Shown one piece after another: positions 17,743 through 26,358 of a DNA stretch of 33,540 bases. Below the pieces are notes generated by a model. That model was given only the letters and a program-made list of their open reading frames with translations, did no database searches and was not told where the DNA came from. Location: NCBI GenBank assembly GCA_013997645.1, contig PNKB01000037.1, positions 1-33,540 on the forward strand. The letters are read 5' to 3'. This stretch comes from Cyanobacteria bacterium PR.3.49 (GTDB lineage Bacteria; Cyanobacteriota; Vampirovibrionia; Obscuribacterales; Obscuribacteraceae). Both the position numbers and the translations under genes were made by a program. Each line of letters opens with the position of its first letter. The first letter of the stretch is position 1.

Positions 17743-19965
17743 ATGCTCAAACAGTCCTCACTTCAAGCTTCACCCACCAAACTGGCACTTTCCGTTGTCG
17801 CTCTGGCATTCACGGTTGCCCTGGGCACCGGGAGCGCACAAGCCACTAAGCTGAACGGCGCACCCCTGCCGTACGAACGTGAGACCAAGCAATTCGATGG
17901 CTCCAACAATGTAGTTATTCCGCCCAGCGCTTCCAGATTTCAGCGCCGGCCCGACTATCGCGAAGAAGAAAAGCTCAAAAAGATAGCTGAAGAAGAAGCA
18001 GCCAAGAAAGCAGAAGCTCAAAAGCTTCAAGACCTGGCAGACGCTAAAAAAGCTCAACAGCAACAAATTGAGAATGCCAAACAATATCAACAGATAGCAA
18101 TCGACTCTAACAACAGCGCGGTTGCTCTCGGCAAACAAAACCGCTGGACCGAAGCAATAGCTGCTCACGAAAAAGCCGTTCAATATGATCCGGGCAATAC
18201 TCAATTCAAAATCAATCTTTCCGCCGCCCGCACCGCCTACGGTCAACAGCGGCTTGCTGCACACGATTACCCCAGCGCCGCCCATCTATTTAGACAAGCG
18301 CTGGCAGCTAAGTCCGACAACGCGATGGCCGCCAAACTCCTGAGCGACGCGCTCAGAAAGCAAGGCGTCGATCCGACCAATGCCGATGAAAGACTGGACT
18401 TGAGCGACAAACTCTTGGCCGCCAACGATATGGCCGGCGCCACAATTGAAATCAATCAAGCCCTGGCGATCAATCCGTCCGCCCGCGCCTATCAAAAGAT
18501 GGGCGACCTCTACATGCGTTACGGTCAGCAGTCGTTCGCAATGCAGTATTACCGCTCCGCTATAGTTAAGGATGCAGATTTCGGTCCGGCTCACAGACAG
18601 TTGGGCTTCCTGCAAATGTCGAAAAACGACTTTACAGCGGCTGCCGCTTCGTTGCGCAAAGCCGTCATCTGCGACAGCAAAGACGTAGCTGCCGGTCAGG
18701 CGCTCGTTGAGCTGTGGCGCAAACAAGTAGCGCAAAACCCGCTGCTTGCTGAAAATCATTTGGGTCTGGCTGGCGCCATGCAACTCACGGGCGACTTCAA
18801 CGGTGCGGAAGGTGAATACCGCCGCCTGGAAGCGCTCGATCCACGTAACCCCGGGTTGGAATCCGGACGGGCAAGCTTGAAGCGCGCTTACGAGCACGCC
18901 ATTGCCGAAAAACACAAAGCGACTGCCGAAACACTGTTCAGACAAGGTCTGCGCAGAGAAGCGCTCGGTGAGATCAATCAAGCCGTTATGGCTGAGCCCA
19001 AGAATCCTAAATACCAATTCTTGATGGGCGAATGTCTGGAAGCAGCCGGCGACTTGCAAGGTGCTTACAAAGCATTCGTGTATGTCGTCATCCTCGATCC
19101 GGACAATGTCGCTGCTGCCGAACGCGCTAAAGACTGCCAAAAGCAAATGAACATGAGCGGCGCCGACGCAGCAAGAGTGAGCGGTCAAGCTGCCAAAGAG
19201 ATAGTCAAACAATTCAACCCTGCTCAACATCAACTGCAGCAACAACAATTGCAGCAAATGCAACAACAAATGCAAATGCAGCAAATGCAACAGCAACAAC
19301 AGCAGTTCGCAGCGCAAGCTCCGGGCAGCTTCCGCGTTGCTCAGCCTGAGCAGCAAGCGATGCAGCAGCCTTCTCAGCAAATGCAACAGCCGGCACCGCA
19401 ACCTATGTATCAAGCCGGACAGCACAAAGGCATGTTCGAAGGTGGCTCGCAACCGCACGCCGTCAATAGCAATGCCATGAATTTCAGAACTCATGATGAG
19501 TCACAGCAAGCCCAGGCTGCAATGGAGCAAGAGATGCGCCAGCAGCAGGCTCGCCAACAAGCCATGCAAGCGCAACAGCAACAACAGCAAATGCAGCAAC
19601 AACAGCAAATGCAGCAACAACAAATGCAACAGCAACAAGCTGCTGAACAACCGGCTGCCACCGCTCCCAGTGCAAATGATGCGCTCGCCCAGGTCAGCGT
19701 TCTCGAATCTCAAAGAGACTATCAAGGCGCCGCCGGCTTGCTCAAGCAATTGACAGAAACTCAAGTTGAAAACGCCGAACTGCATCACAGACTGGCAGTC
19801 AACTTGCTCAACCTCGGTCAAGTCGCCGAAGCCATTCCTGAATTCCGCATCGCCAGCGCTTTGAAGCCGGGCATGAAGGCATATTCGGATGATCTGGCTC
19901 GGGCGATGCAAATTCACAAACAGTCACTGGTAAGTGACAAATCAGATTCTAGCGGGAGCAAGTAA
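17743..19965 (+). CDS. Secreted TPR protein with coiled-coil and Q-rich linker, coupled to the beta-subunit gene
   Basis: From the ATG at 17743 the protein has 740 residues. A signal peptide (about 12-33, ending GSAQA) is followed by a charged coiled-coil region (about 70-115, EEEKLKKIAEEEAAKKAEAQ). Then come TPR repeats recognisable by A-x-x-x-x-x-A-L-x-x-x-P spacing (about 130-490). A Gln/Met-rich linker (about 497-632) separates a last TPR-like segment (about 645-725). TPR domains mediate protein-protein contacts. The stop TAA overlaps the ATG of the next gene (TAATG), so ribosomes probably reinitiate on the beta-subunit gene. No spaced ribosome site is evident at this start; the signal peptide decided it. 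The pairing of a secreted protein with a polymerase subunit is odd. Confidence 0.8.
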   Translation: MLKQSSLQASPTKLALSVVALAFTVALGTGSAQATKLNGAPLPYERETKQFDGSNNVVIPPSASRFQRRPDYREEEKLKKIAEEEAAKKAEAQKLQDLADAKKAQQQQIENAKQYQQIAIDSNNSAVALGKQNRWTEAIAAHEKAVQYDPGNTQFKINLSAARTAYGQQRLAAHDYPSAAHLFRQALAAKSDNAMAAKLLSDALRKQGVDPTNADERLDLSDKLLAANDMAGATIEINQALAINPSARAYQKMGDLYMRYGQQSFAMQYYRSAIVKDADFGPAHRQLGFLQMSKNDFTAAAASLRKAVICDSKDVAAGQALVELWRKQVAQNPLLAENHLGLAGAMQLTGDFNGAEGEYRRLEALDPRNPGLESGRASLKRAYEHAIAEKHKATAETLFRQGLRREALGEINQAVMAEPKNPKYQFLMGECLEAAGDLQGAYKAFVYVVILDPDNVAAAERAKDCQKQMNMSGADAARVSGQAAKEIVKQFNPAQHQLQQQQLQQMQQQMQMQQMQQQQQQFAAQAPGSFRVAQPEQQAMQQPSQQMQQPAPQPMYQAGQHKGMFEGGSQPHAVNSNAMNFRTHDESQQAQAAMEQEMRQQQARQQAMQAQQQQQQMQQQQQMQQQQMQQQQAAEQPAATAPSANDALAQVSVLESQRDYQGAAGLLKQLTETQVENAELHHRLAVNLLNLGQVAEAIPEFRIASALKPGMKAYSDDLARAMQIHKQSLVSDKSDSSGSK
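19231..19305 (+). repeat. Low-complexity CAA/CAG/ATG tract (Gln/Met-rich), first block
   Basis: A run of CAA, CAG and ATG codons encodes an almost pure Gln/Met/Leu stretch inside the TPR protein (about residues 497-521). It is imperfect, not a CRISPR or strict microsatellite, but may vary in length between strains. Confidence 0.8.
19567..19638 (+). repeat. Low-complexity CAA/CAG/ATG tract (Gln/Met-rich), second block
   Basis: A second block of CAA, CAG and ATG codons encodes a Gln/Met run with an internal near-repeat of ATGCAGCAACAACAGCAA. It lies about 260 nt after the first block and belongs to the same linker. Confidence 0.8.
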
Positions 19966-22900
19966 TGACGTTTTACTTCCAAGCACCAGATCTTGCTGAA
20001 TTCCCGAGACGCTCGTACAGGCGCTTCACGGAAGAGATTATCGGTAATCTTTTCACTGAAATTTCGCCGATTGCCAGCGACTTCTCGCCTCGCTTCGAGC
20101 TGTCCTTCCTGGGACCCGATGGCAAACCGCACTGGAGATTTGAAGACTACGCTGCCGATTCCGGATATCCGACAACACCGGAGCAAGCCAGAAAGTCGAA
20201 TATGACGCACGCCAAGCGCATGATGATGGAAGTCTGGCTGCGTGACATTCAAACCGGCGAAATTCGCAAGTCTACCGCCTACATGGGCGATGTGCCTGTC
20301 ATCACCGATCGCGGAACCTTTGTAATCAACGGTTCCGAGCGTGTCGTACTCGGTCAGCTCGTCAGAGCTCCGGGCATCTATTTCTCCAACCCGAATCACA
20401 TCACTTACAAGGCACTGATGCTTGCCGAGCAGGGCGCTCCCATTACATTCGAATTGGAGCTCGACCCAACCATCTCCAGCCGTGCATCTAAAGCCAAGTG
20501 CCGTGTCAAATTGCCCAAGCGCGCCTGGGTTTCGGCTCAGACTTTGCTTCTGGCCATGGGCGTCGACGAAGCGGTTCTCGAAAAGAGACTGAAACCTCTT
20601 CTGGAAGCAAGACGCATCGAGTGGAAAAACATCACCAAAACCGAAGCGTTGGCTGTCATCGGTCGTTCGTGGAAACCGGACGGTGGCGGTGGCGCCGGCG
20701 GTGGCACGGTCGCATTGCAGGAATTGACCGACAAGAGAAAATATTCGCTCGGCAAGCTGGGCAGAAGAAGATTCAACAAGAAGATGGGTCTGGACAATGA
20801 GAGCCATCAAGTAACAGGCGATGACCTGCTCAATATTTTCGAGTATCTCCTCAACCTGCCCAACGGCATGGGTCAACTGGACAATCCGGATTCATTGGAA
20901 AACCGCCACTTGCGCGGTGTTGGCGAAACCATGACTCGTGCAGTGCGTCCCGCGCTGGCACAAATGGTGCGTTCGCTCAAGACCAGACTGGAGATGAACG
21001 AAGACGAAGAAATCGGCTCGCCCAACGACATTCTCGATTGCCGTCCTTTTGCCAATGCAATCATGAAGTACTTCTCGGGCAACCCGCTGGTTCAGTACCT
21101 CGACCAACAAAATCCATTATCTGAGCTCTCGCACAGACGCAGAATCACATCTTTCGGACCCGGTGGTATCGACCCCAACGCAGCTCCCACAGAGATGCGT
21201 GACGTTCACCCGTCGCAAATCGGTCGCGTATGCCTGGTTGAATCGCCGGAAGGTAAAAACTGCGGTATGGTCAGCTATATGGCGACCTACTGCCGCATCG
21301 ACGAAGACGGCTTCATGACCGTTCCTTATCGCCGCGTCATCAACGGTTTCTTGACCGATGAAGTTGTCTATCTGGCACCCGGCGACGACAAAATCTACAC
21401 ACTGGCTCCGCCCGATGCGAAAGTGGAAAACAACCACCTGGTTGGACCGCTCGTACCGGCAAGACGCGGTGAAAGATTCTTTGAAACAGCACCAGAAAAC
21501 ATCGACATGATCGGTATCACGCCGCAAGGTTTCCTGTCGGTTGGTTCCGCACTGATTCCATTCCTGGAGCATGATGATACGGGACGAGCCCTCATGGGTG
21601 GTGGCATGATGCGCCAAACTTTGCCGCTCATCAAGCCTGAGCGTCCTCGCGTAGGAACAGGCATGGAGCGCATCGTCGGTCGCTCGTCCGGTCACTCGTT
21701 GGCGGCTAAACGCGCCGGCACTGTAACCAGCGTTACCGGTCGCGAAATCGTCATCACACAGCCGTCCGGTGAAAAGCGTTATTACCCGCTGATTCGTTAC
21801 GACCGCACCAACCAGAATACAATTCTCGACCAACGCCCAGCCGTTAAAGTCGGACAGCAAATCGAAGCCGGTCAGATCATCGCCGACGGTCCCGGTATCG
21901 ATCAAGGCGAGCTGGCACTGGGCAGAAACCTGCTCGTAGCCTTCATGCCCTGGCGCGGTTACAACTTTGAAGACGCGATTGTCGTCAGAGAAGGTCTGGT
22001 CAAAGATCAAAAATTGACCCACATCGAAATTGAAAAACATTCCACCAATGTTTATCAAACTCTGCGCGGTCCTGAAATTCTCACACCTGAAATGCCCAAC
22101 GTGGCAGGCAAAGACCTCGAGCATCTGGACGAACGCGGCATCGCCAAAATCGGCAGCTACGTCAATCCTGGTGATGTTCTTGTCTCCAAACTGACGCCCA
22201 AAGAAGCACGCGCTCTATCTGCAGAAGAAGAATTGCTGCAAGCAGTATTCGGCAAAGTCGCCGAAGAGATGGCCGACAGCAGCCTGCGCGTGCCGCACGG
22301 CTCGGGCGGTCGCGTCATCGACATCCGCATCTTCACTCCGGAGACAACCCCGGAATTGAAAGCAGGCGTCATCTGCGAAATCGAAGTTCTGATCGCCAGA
22401 CTGTGCCCGGTTGAAGTGGGCGACAAGCTGGCAGGACGCCACGGTAACAAAGGTATCGTTTCAATCATCGTTCCGGATTGCGACATGCCTTACCTGCCGG
22501 ACGGCACACCGGTCGACCTCTGCTTGAACGCACTGGGCGTACCTTCCCGTATGAACGTCGGTCAGGTATTCGACGCTCAGCTGGGTCTCTACTCGCAAAT
22601 TCTCAACCGCTATTACCGCATTCACCAGTTCGACGAGTCTCTTACCGAGGACGCTTCTTTCAGATTGATCAACGAAGCGCTCAAAGAAGCTCGCAAAATG
22701 CCCGGTTATGAGTGGCTGCAAGCCAACGGCAAAGTGCAGCTCTTCGACGGCAGAACCGGTGAGCCTTTCGATCGCCCGGTTCTGGTCGGTCGCCAGTACA
22801 TGCTAAAACTCAACCAGCTCGTGCTTCACAAAGTCAACGCCCGCTCCGGTCTTGGTGGACCTTACGCGGCAGTCACGCAACAGCCTGTGGGCGGAAAAGC

Positions 22901-24428
22901 CAACCACGGCGGTCAAAGAATGGGCGAAATGGAAGTTTGGGCAATCCAAGCTTATGGTGCCGCCAACATTCTGCACGAGATGATGACCATCAAAGCCGAC
23001 GATATCCAGGGCAGACACCAAGCCTACGCCGATATGGTCCAGGGCAAGGAAATCACCCAGGGCGGACGCACGGCAGCATTCGACGGACTCTGCTGCGAAC
23101 TGCGCGGATTGGGCATGGAAGTCACGCTCGGCAAGATCGTCGACGATTTCGAGCCGGTCGCAGACAAAGCCTGCAGCCAGGAAATTGCGCCCAAGACGCT
23201 CGAAGAAGAATATCAAGTCATGTCTGTGGACAAAGTGGAAGCGGCAGATGGCGTCAAAATGCTGGAAATCCCAGCCGGCGACTACGTGCCCCTCACCAAG
23301 CCACTGGCAGCTCCTATCATTACGTCGCTCACCAACGGCAAGAACGGCAGCAAGCCAAAACTGGAAATCTCGCAAGAACCGCTTATCGACGACATCGACG
23401 AGAGCGAAGAAGGCGAAGACATGGGAGCGGTTGCAGACGGCTGGACCATCAGAACGCCAATTGCACAGCAAGGCGCGGCTCCGGCCAATGAAGTGCCGAA
23501 TTCTCTGGCTATTCCAAGCATGCCCGGCTCTTTTGCAGCCGAGCAGGCCAATGCCGACGCCGCACCGCCGGCAGACGACAAGGTCAAATCGCTCCTCGAT
23601 TCATTTATAGAGGAACAGACCAAAGATGTCCTGGCGGGACTGGACCTGGCCAATCTCGACCTGTCCAATCTGGACATGTTCGACTCCCTGGAAGCTCAAG
23701 AGGCTTTGCTGGCAGCATTCGACGCTCAGAACAACGGCGACGAAGACGAAAGCCAAGCGGACACAGCCTTACAGGACACATGGGGTCTCAAAGCCAAGGC
23801 TGCTGATCCCTCGCAGTCGCAAGGTCACAACATCATGACACCGCCGGCAGCTCCGCTCAAAAATGAACCGGTAGCAGCGCCGATGGATGGCTTTGGTCCG
23901 CTGAGCATGCGTATCAATCAGCGCAATCCCAAGAATTTCGCACCAGAAACAGTACCGGAGGCTGAAGCAGCACCGCAAATCGAAGAAACAGCAGCGCCTG
24001 TGGCTCAAGAGCCAGTAGCAATGCCGTTCCCTGATGCGCAACCTGCAGTATCCGAGCCCGCCCCGGTTGTTCCTCAACCGGCAGCTCCCGTGGCTGAAAG
24101 CTTCGAGCCGTCCTACGAGCCGACCTCATCGGATGAGCCGGATTTCGGATCTATATTGAGTATGTCCATTTTGCAAGCCGCCGATGAGCCGGTAAGTCAA
24201 ACCACGCAGCCAAGCCAGTCCGGATTGTCAGCGCTCTCGAATGAGCTGACCCAGACCAGCGCCCAGCCGCTCGTTGATTTCCCGTCGCTGAACGAGCTGA
24301 AGTCGCTTGCCTCCGAGCTGATGAGCATGAACCTCATCGACACTCGTGTGGGCGTGGGTGCCGCCAAGGAAGACAAGATTGCACAATCTTCGTCAAACCA
24401 TGAGGAAACTACGAAAACAAGTGACTAA
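19965..24428 (+). CDS. rpoB: Divergent RNA polymerase beta subunit with long disordered tail
   Basis: The 1487-residue protein carries a full RNA polymerase beta core (about 1-1055). It includes the protrusion motif TDRGTFVINGSERVV (114-128), the rifampicin-region fork QYLDQQNPLSELSH (377-390), EHDDTGRALMG (535-545), MPWRGYNFEDAI (661-672), GDKLAGRHGNKG (819-830), PDGTPVD and GVPSRMN, and the C-terminal QQPVGGKANHGGQRMGEME. Catalytic lysines K821 and K829 and arginines R541 and R862 are kept. However, the normally conserved RERAG after GPGG is PNAAP (404-408), and 'H.VDDK.H' near the C-terminus reads QLVLHKVN (951-958). From about 1055 to 1487 lies an acidic, then Pro/Ala/Gln-rich extension. 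It starts at ATG 19965, overlapping the TPR stop, with GGGAG 6 nt upstream. No rpoC or rplL flanks it, so it is either a paralogue or a relocated sole copy. Confidence 0.9.
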   Translation: MTFYFQAPDLAEFPRRSYRRFTEEIIGNLFTEISPIASDFSPRFELSFLGPDGKPHWRFEDYAADSGYPTTPEQARKSNMTHAKRMMMEVWLRDIQTGEIRKSTAYMGDVPVITDRGTFVINGSERVVLGQLVRAPGIYFSNPNHITYKALMLAEQGAPITFELELDPTISSRASKAKCRVKLPKRAWVSAQTLLLAMGVDEAVLEKRLKPLLEARRIEWKNITKTEALAVIGRSWKPDGGGGAGGGTVALQELTDKRKYSLGKLGRRRFNKKMGLDNESHQVTGDDLLNIFEYLLNLPNGMGQLDNPDSLENRHLRGVGETMTRAVRPALAQMVRSLKTRLEMNEDEEIGSPNDILDCRPFANAIMKYFSGNPLVQYLDQQNPLSELSHRRRITSFGPGGIDPNAAPTEMRDVHPSQIGRVCLVESPEGKNCGMVSYMATYCRIDEDGFMTVPYRRVINGFLTDEVVYLAPGDDKIYTLAPPDAKVENNHLVGPLVPARRGERFFETAPENIDMIGITPQGFLSVGSALIPFLEHDDTGRALMGGGMMRQTLPLIKPERPRVGTGMERIVGRSSGHSLAAKRAGTVTSVTGREIVITQPSGEKRYYPLIRYDRTNQNTILDQRPAVKVGQQIEAGQIIADGPGIDQGELALGRNLLVAFMPWRGYNFEDAIVVREGLVKDQKLTHIEIEKHSTNVYQTLRGPEILTPEMPNVAGKDLEHLDERGIAKIGSYVNPGDVLVSKLTPKEARALSAEEELLQAVFGKVAEEMADSSLRVPHGSGGRVIDIRIFTPETTPELKAGVICEIEVLIARLCPVEVGDKLAGRHGNKGIVSIIVPDCDMPYLPDGTPVDLCLNALGVPSRMNVGQVFDAQLGLYSQILNRYYRIHQFDESLTEDASFRLINEALKEARKMPGYEWLQANGKVQLFDGRTGEPFDRPVLVGRQYMLKLNQLVLHKVNARSGLGGPYAAVTQQPVGGKANHGGQRMGEMEVWAIQAYGAANILHEMMTIKADDIQGRHQAYADMVQGKEITQGGRTAAFDGLCCELRGLGMEVTLGKIVDDFEPVADKACSQEIAPKTLEEEYQVMSVDKVEAADGVKMLEIPAGDYVPLTKPLAAPIITSLTNGKNGSKPKLEISQEPLIDDIDESEEGEDMGAVADGWTIRTPIAQQGAAPANEVPNSLAIPSMPGSFAAEQANADAAPPADDKVKSLLDSFIEEQTKDVLAGLDLANLDLSNLDMFDSLEAQEALLAAFDAQNNGDEDESQADTALQDTWGLKAKAADPSQSQGHNIMTPPAAPLKNEPVAAPMDGFGPLSMRINQRNPKNFAPETVPEAEAAPQIEETAAPVAQEPVAMPFPDAQPAVSEPAPVVPQPAAPVAESFEPSYEPTSSDEPDFGSILSMSILQAADEPVSQTTQPSQSGLSALSNELTQTSAQPLVDFPSLNELKSLASELMSMNLIDTRVGVGAAKEDKIAQSSSNHEETTKTSD

Positions 24429-24506
24429 AGTGGGTGGAATCCCCATTGGATCGTTGTGAGTATTTTGTCATTATGTACTCACAAACCGATGGAGGGAGAC
24501 CCTTAG

Positions 24507-25487
24507 ATGGTTACGCAAGCGGAAAGCACCTTTAGAAAAACGGCTAAAGCGATTTTGGTCGCCTGCCTTATTTCTGTCGGTATTTCTTTTGCGATTCCTC
24601 AAAGTTCTTCCGCGCAGTTTGCACAGCCGCTGCCACCATATCAGGCTCCGCCGGAAGGCGCTCCGCCTCCGATTGGTGACGGCTCCACTCCGCTCCAAGT
24701 TGAGCCGGGTGATGTGCAAGCACCACCGCCGGTTGCAACCGGTGCCGCCGATTCAACTCCGGGACATCAATTTCCCGTAGGCAACGGCAGCAACAGAACG
24801 ATCGTCCGCATTTACCGTCAGCGTGCTGGTGGTGCTACAGGACAAAGTCGTGGCGAAGGCATGGTTCAAACGATCCGCCCCGATCAACTCTCGGCAGATC
24901 AAGTCAGCCAGATCAACGGCATTCTCGGAATCAACATGTTGAATGGTCAAGAGTCGCAAGATGTGCAAGCATCGAACGAACAGATTGAGCAAGTTCAGAA
25001 TGTACTGTTTCCGTATCCGCAAGCCCAAGATCAAGGCGGCAAGAAGTTCATCAACAGCGATTCTCCGGCACAAGGTTATCCGAAGGCAGGTCAGGAAAGC
25101 ATCTATGAATTTCAAGGACCAATTCCAACAGTAAGAACATTTTGCCGCTACCTGGTGATACTAGGAGTGGTGAGTGCCACCATCTGGATGGCGCTGGCAA
25201 TGTATTCGATGGTCATGGGACACCCGTATGGTGGTGCACGCGTCGTCGGCGCCGTAGCCGGTCTGATGCTCCTGCTCATGGGCTACACCATCTGGAAGAT
25301 TGTGCAGATGAACACCTTCAATGCGATGAGTGATCGACCGGCAATTTCTCAGAACAGACCTAGTGACGCTCAATCAAATCAGATGAATCCACCGGACTTG
25401 CCCCCAGCTAATCCTGGCGGTGCAGGAGGAAGACCGAATCGGTCAGGTGTTCCGGTAATGCCTCTGTATAACGCTCAAAATCCATAG
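24507..25487 (+). CDS. Exported protein with C-terminal VirB2-like pair of membrane helices
   Basis: The 326-residue protein has an N-terminal signal peptide (about 12-37, ending SSSAQ). A proline-rich spacer (about 39-92) and a hydrophilic middle follow. Then come two adjacent membrane helices (about 214-237 and 244-266) joined by a short HPYGG turn, and a polar Pro/Gly/Asn-rich tail. A pair of close helices after a signal sequence is the layout of VirB2/TrbC pilins of type IV secretion systems, but the protein is much longer than those and I cannot prove the relation. It starts at ATG with GGAGG about 10 nt upstream. It is about 80 nt downstream of the beta-subunit gene and may share its transcript. 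Confidence 0.65.
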   Translation: MVTQAESTFRKTAKAILVACLISVGISFAIPQSSSAQFAQPLPPYQAPPEGAPPPIGDGSTPLQVEPGDVQAPPPVATGAADSTPGHQFPVGNGSNRTIVRIYRQRAGGATGQSRGEGMVQTIRPDQLSADQVSQINGILGINMLNGQESQDVQASNEQIEQVQNVLFPYPQAQDQGGKKFINSDSPAQGYPKAGQESIYEFQGPIPTVRTFCRYLVILGVVSATIWMALAMYSMVMGHPYGGARVVGAVAGLMLLLMGYTIWKIVQMNTFNAMSDRPAISQNRPSDAQSNQMNPPDLPPANPGGAGGRPNRSGVPVMPLYNAQNP

Positions 25488-25541
25488 AACGGCTCCAACA
25501 AACGTTCTTAAGCGAAACAGAGACAAGTTCTTAGACGTAAA

Positions 25542-25568
25542 ACATAGTCTAGTAGAAACACATAGTCT
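25542..25568 (+). repeat. Direct repeat ACATAGTCT x2 upstream of a secreted-protein gene
   Basis: ACATAGTCT occurs at 25542-25550 and again at 25560-25568, 18 nt apart, just upstream of the ribosome site of the gene at 25583. It could be a regulator site or chance. Confidence 0.35.
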
Positions 25569-25582
25569 GAAGGGACCTGGCA

Positions 25583-26281
25583 ATGACTTTGGCAAAGACA
25601 GTTAGCGTAATGATGGTGGCAGCAATCTCTGCTTCTACTCTTACTTTGTCTGTTTCCACAACCCAAGCTCAAGCCGGACGCCCCAACCAGAGCGACTTCT
25701 ACTCGACAAACGGACATTCCGTTCCGCCGGCTAAAGACACAAAGAAATACACGGAAAACAAAGATCCACTCGCCGGCCGTCAAGGCGCAGGCGCACTGTA
25801 CTCCGATGCCAGTCCCCAACTCACCTGGTTTGAGTCTTTCGATGACTACACATGGTCGCTCTATCCTTCCGAAGGCGACCGGGCAATTCTCGCCAGACCA
25901 ATCAACCAGGAGCTGGAAAGAGTTCAAGATTACATCAAAGTTGTTGCAAAGCTTTCGAAAAACTACCGATTACTCGCCAAGAAAGTCAGAGGACTAAGCG
26001 TACCGGAACCGAGCCCAGGACTGAAAGACTATCAAAGTTTGAGAGCGGGCTTCTACGATGATATGGCAACGGTTTACGACGATCTTATCCGCCCGAGAAG
26101 AACCAGAACGCAAGAAGAATTGCAAGCTCAACTCAAAGAAATCGAAGAGAGAGCAAACCAGTTGAAAATCAACAGCAATAACTTGCTCACAATGGATTCG
26201 AATCTCAGAAGAAAGTACAGAGTCCATGCTCCGAAGCAAACAGATGCGTTGAGACAATACGTCGAAAACAAAACAAGATAA
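25583..26281 (+). CDS. Secreted helical protein of unknown function
   Basis: The 232-residue protein begins with a clear signal peptide (about 6-31, ending TTQAQA). The mature part starts polar and then carries a mostly helical C-terminal half with heptad-like stretches (about 105-225, including EELQAQLKEIEERANQLKIN), so a coiled coil is likely. I do not recognise a family. AAGGGA lies 7 nt before the ATG. It lies about 95 nt after the VirB2-like gene and about 78 nt before the winged-helix gene, on the same strand. Its function cannot be read from the sequence. Confidence 0.7.
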   Translation: MTLAKTVSVMMVAAISASTLTLSVSTTQAQAGRPNQSDFYSTNGHSVPPAKDTKKYTENKDPLAGRQGAGALYSDASPQLTWFESFDDYTWSLYPSEGDRAILARPINQELERVQDYIKVVAKLSKNYRLLAKKVRGLSVPEPSPGLKDYQSLRAGFYDDMATVYDDLIRPRRTRTQEELQAQLKEIEERANQLKINSNNLLTMDSNLRRKYRVHAPKQTDALRQYVENKTR

Positions 26282-26299
26282 CAATCACACAAGTTTCTA

Positions 26300-26316
26300 A
26301 TTCGCACCTCGCGAAT
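26300..26316 (+). repeat. Small hairpin between secreted protein and winged-helix genes
   Basis: ATTCGC (26300-26305) pairs with GCGAAT (26311-26316) around a 5-nt loop (ACCTC). No T run follows. It may be a weak intergenic stem. Confidence 0.35.
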
Positions 26317-26358
26317 CATGCACCCAAAACTCTCACACCCCTTAGAGGACGCAGTAAA

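Noticed and set aside
18286..19494. Long open frame on the minus strand inside the TPR gene (leucine-rich)
   Set aside because: It is the antisense shadow of the Gln-rich and Ala-rich TPR gene; CAA/CAG codons read backwards give leucine runs. No ribosome site or domain supports it.
19231..19638. Repetitive tract considered as CRISPR or microsatellite
   Set aside because: The repeats are codon-based Gln/Met runs inside a gene, without unique spacers.
21117..22124. Long minus-strand open frame opposite the beta-subunit gene
   Set aside because: Shadow of the strongly conserved polymerase core in biased codons.
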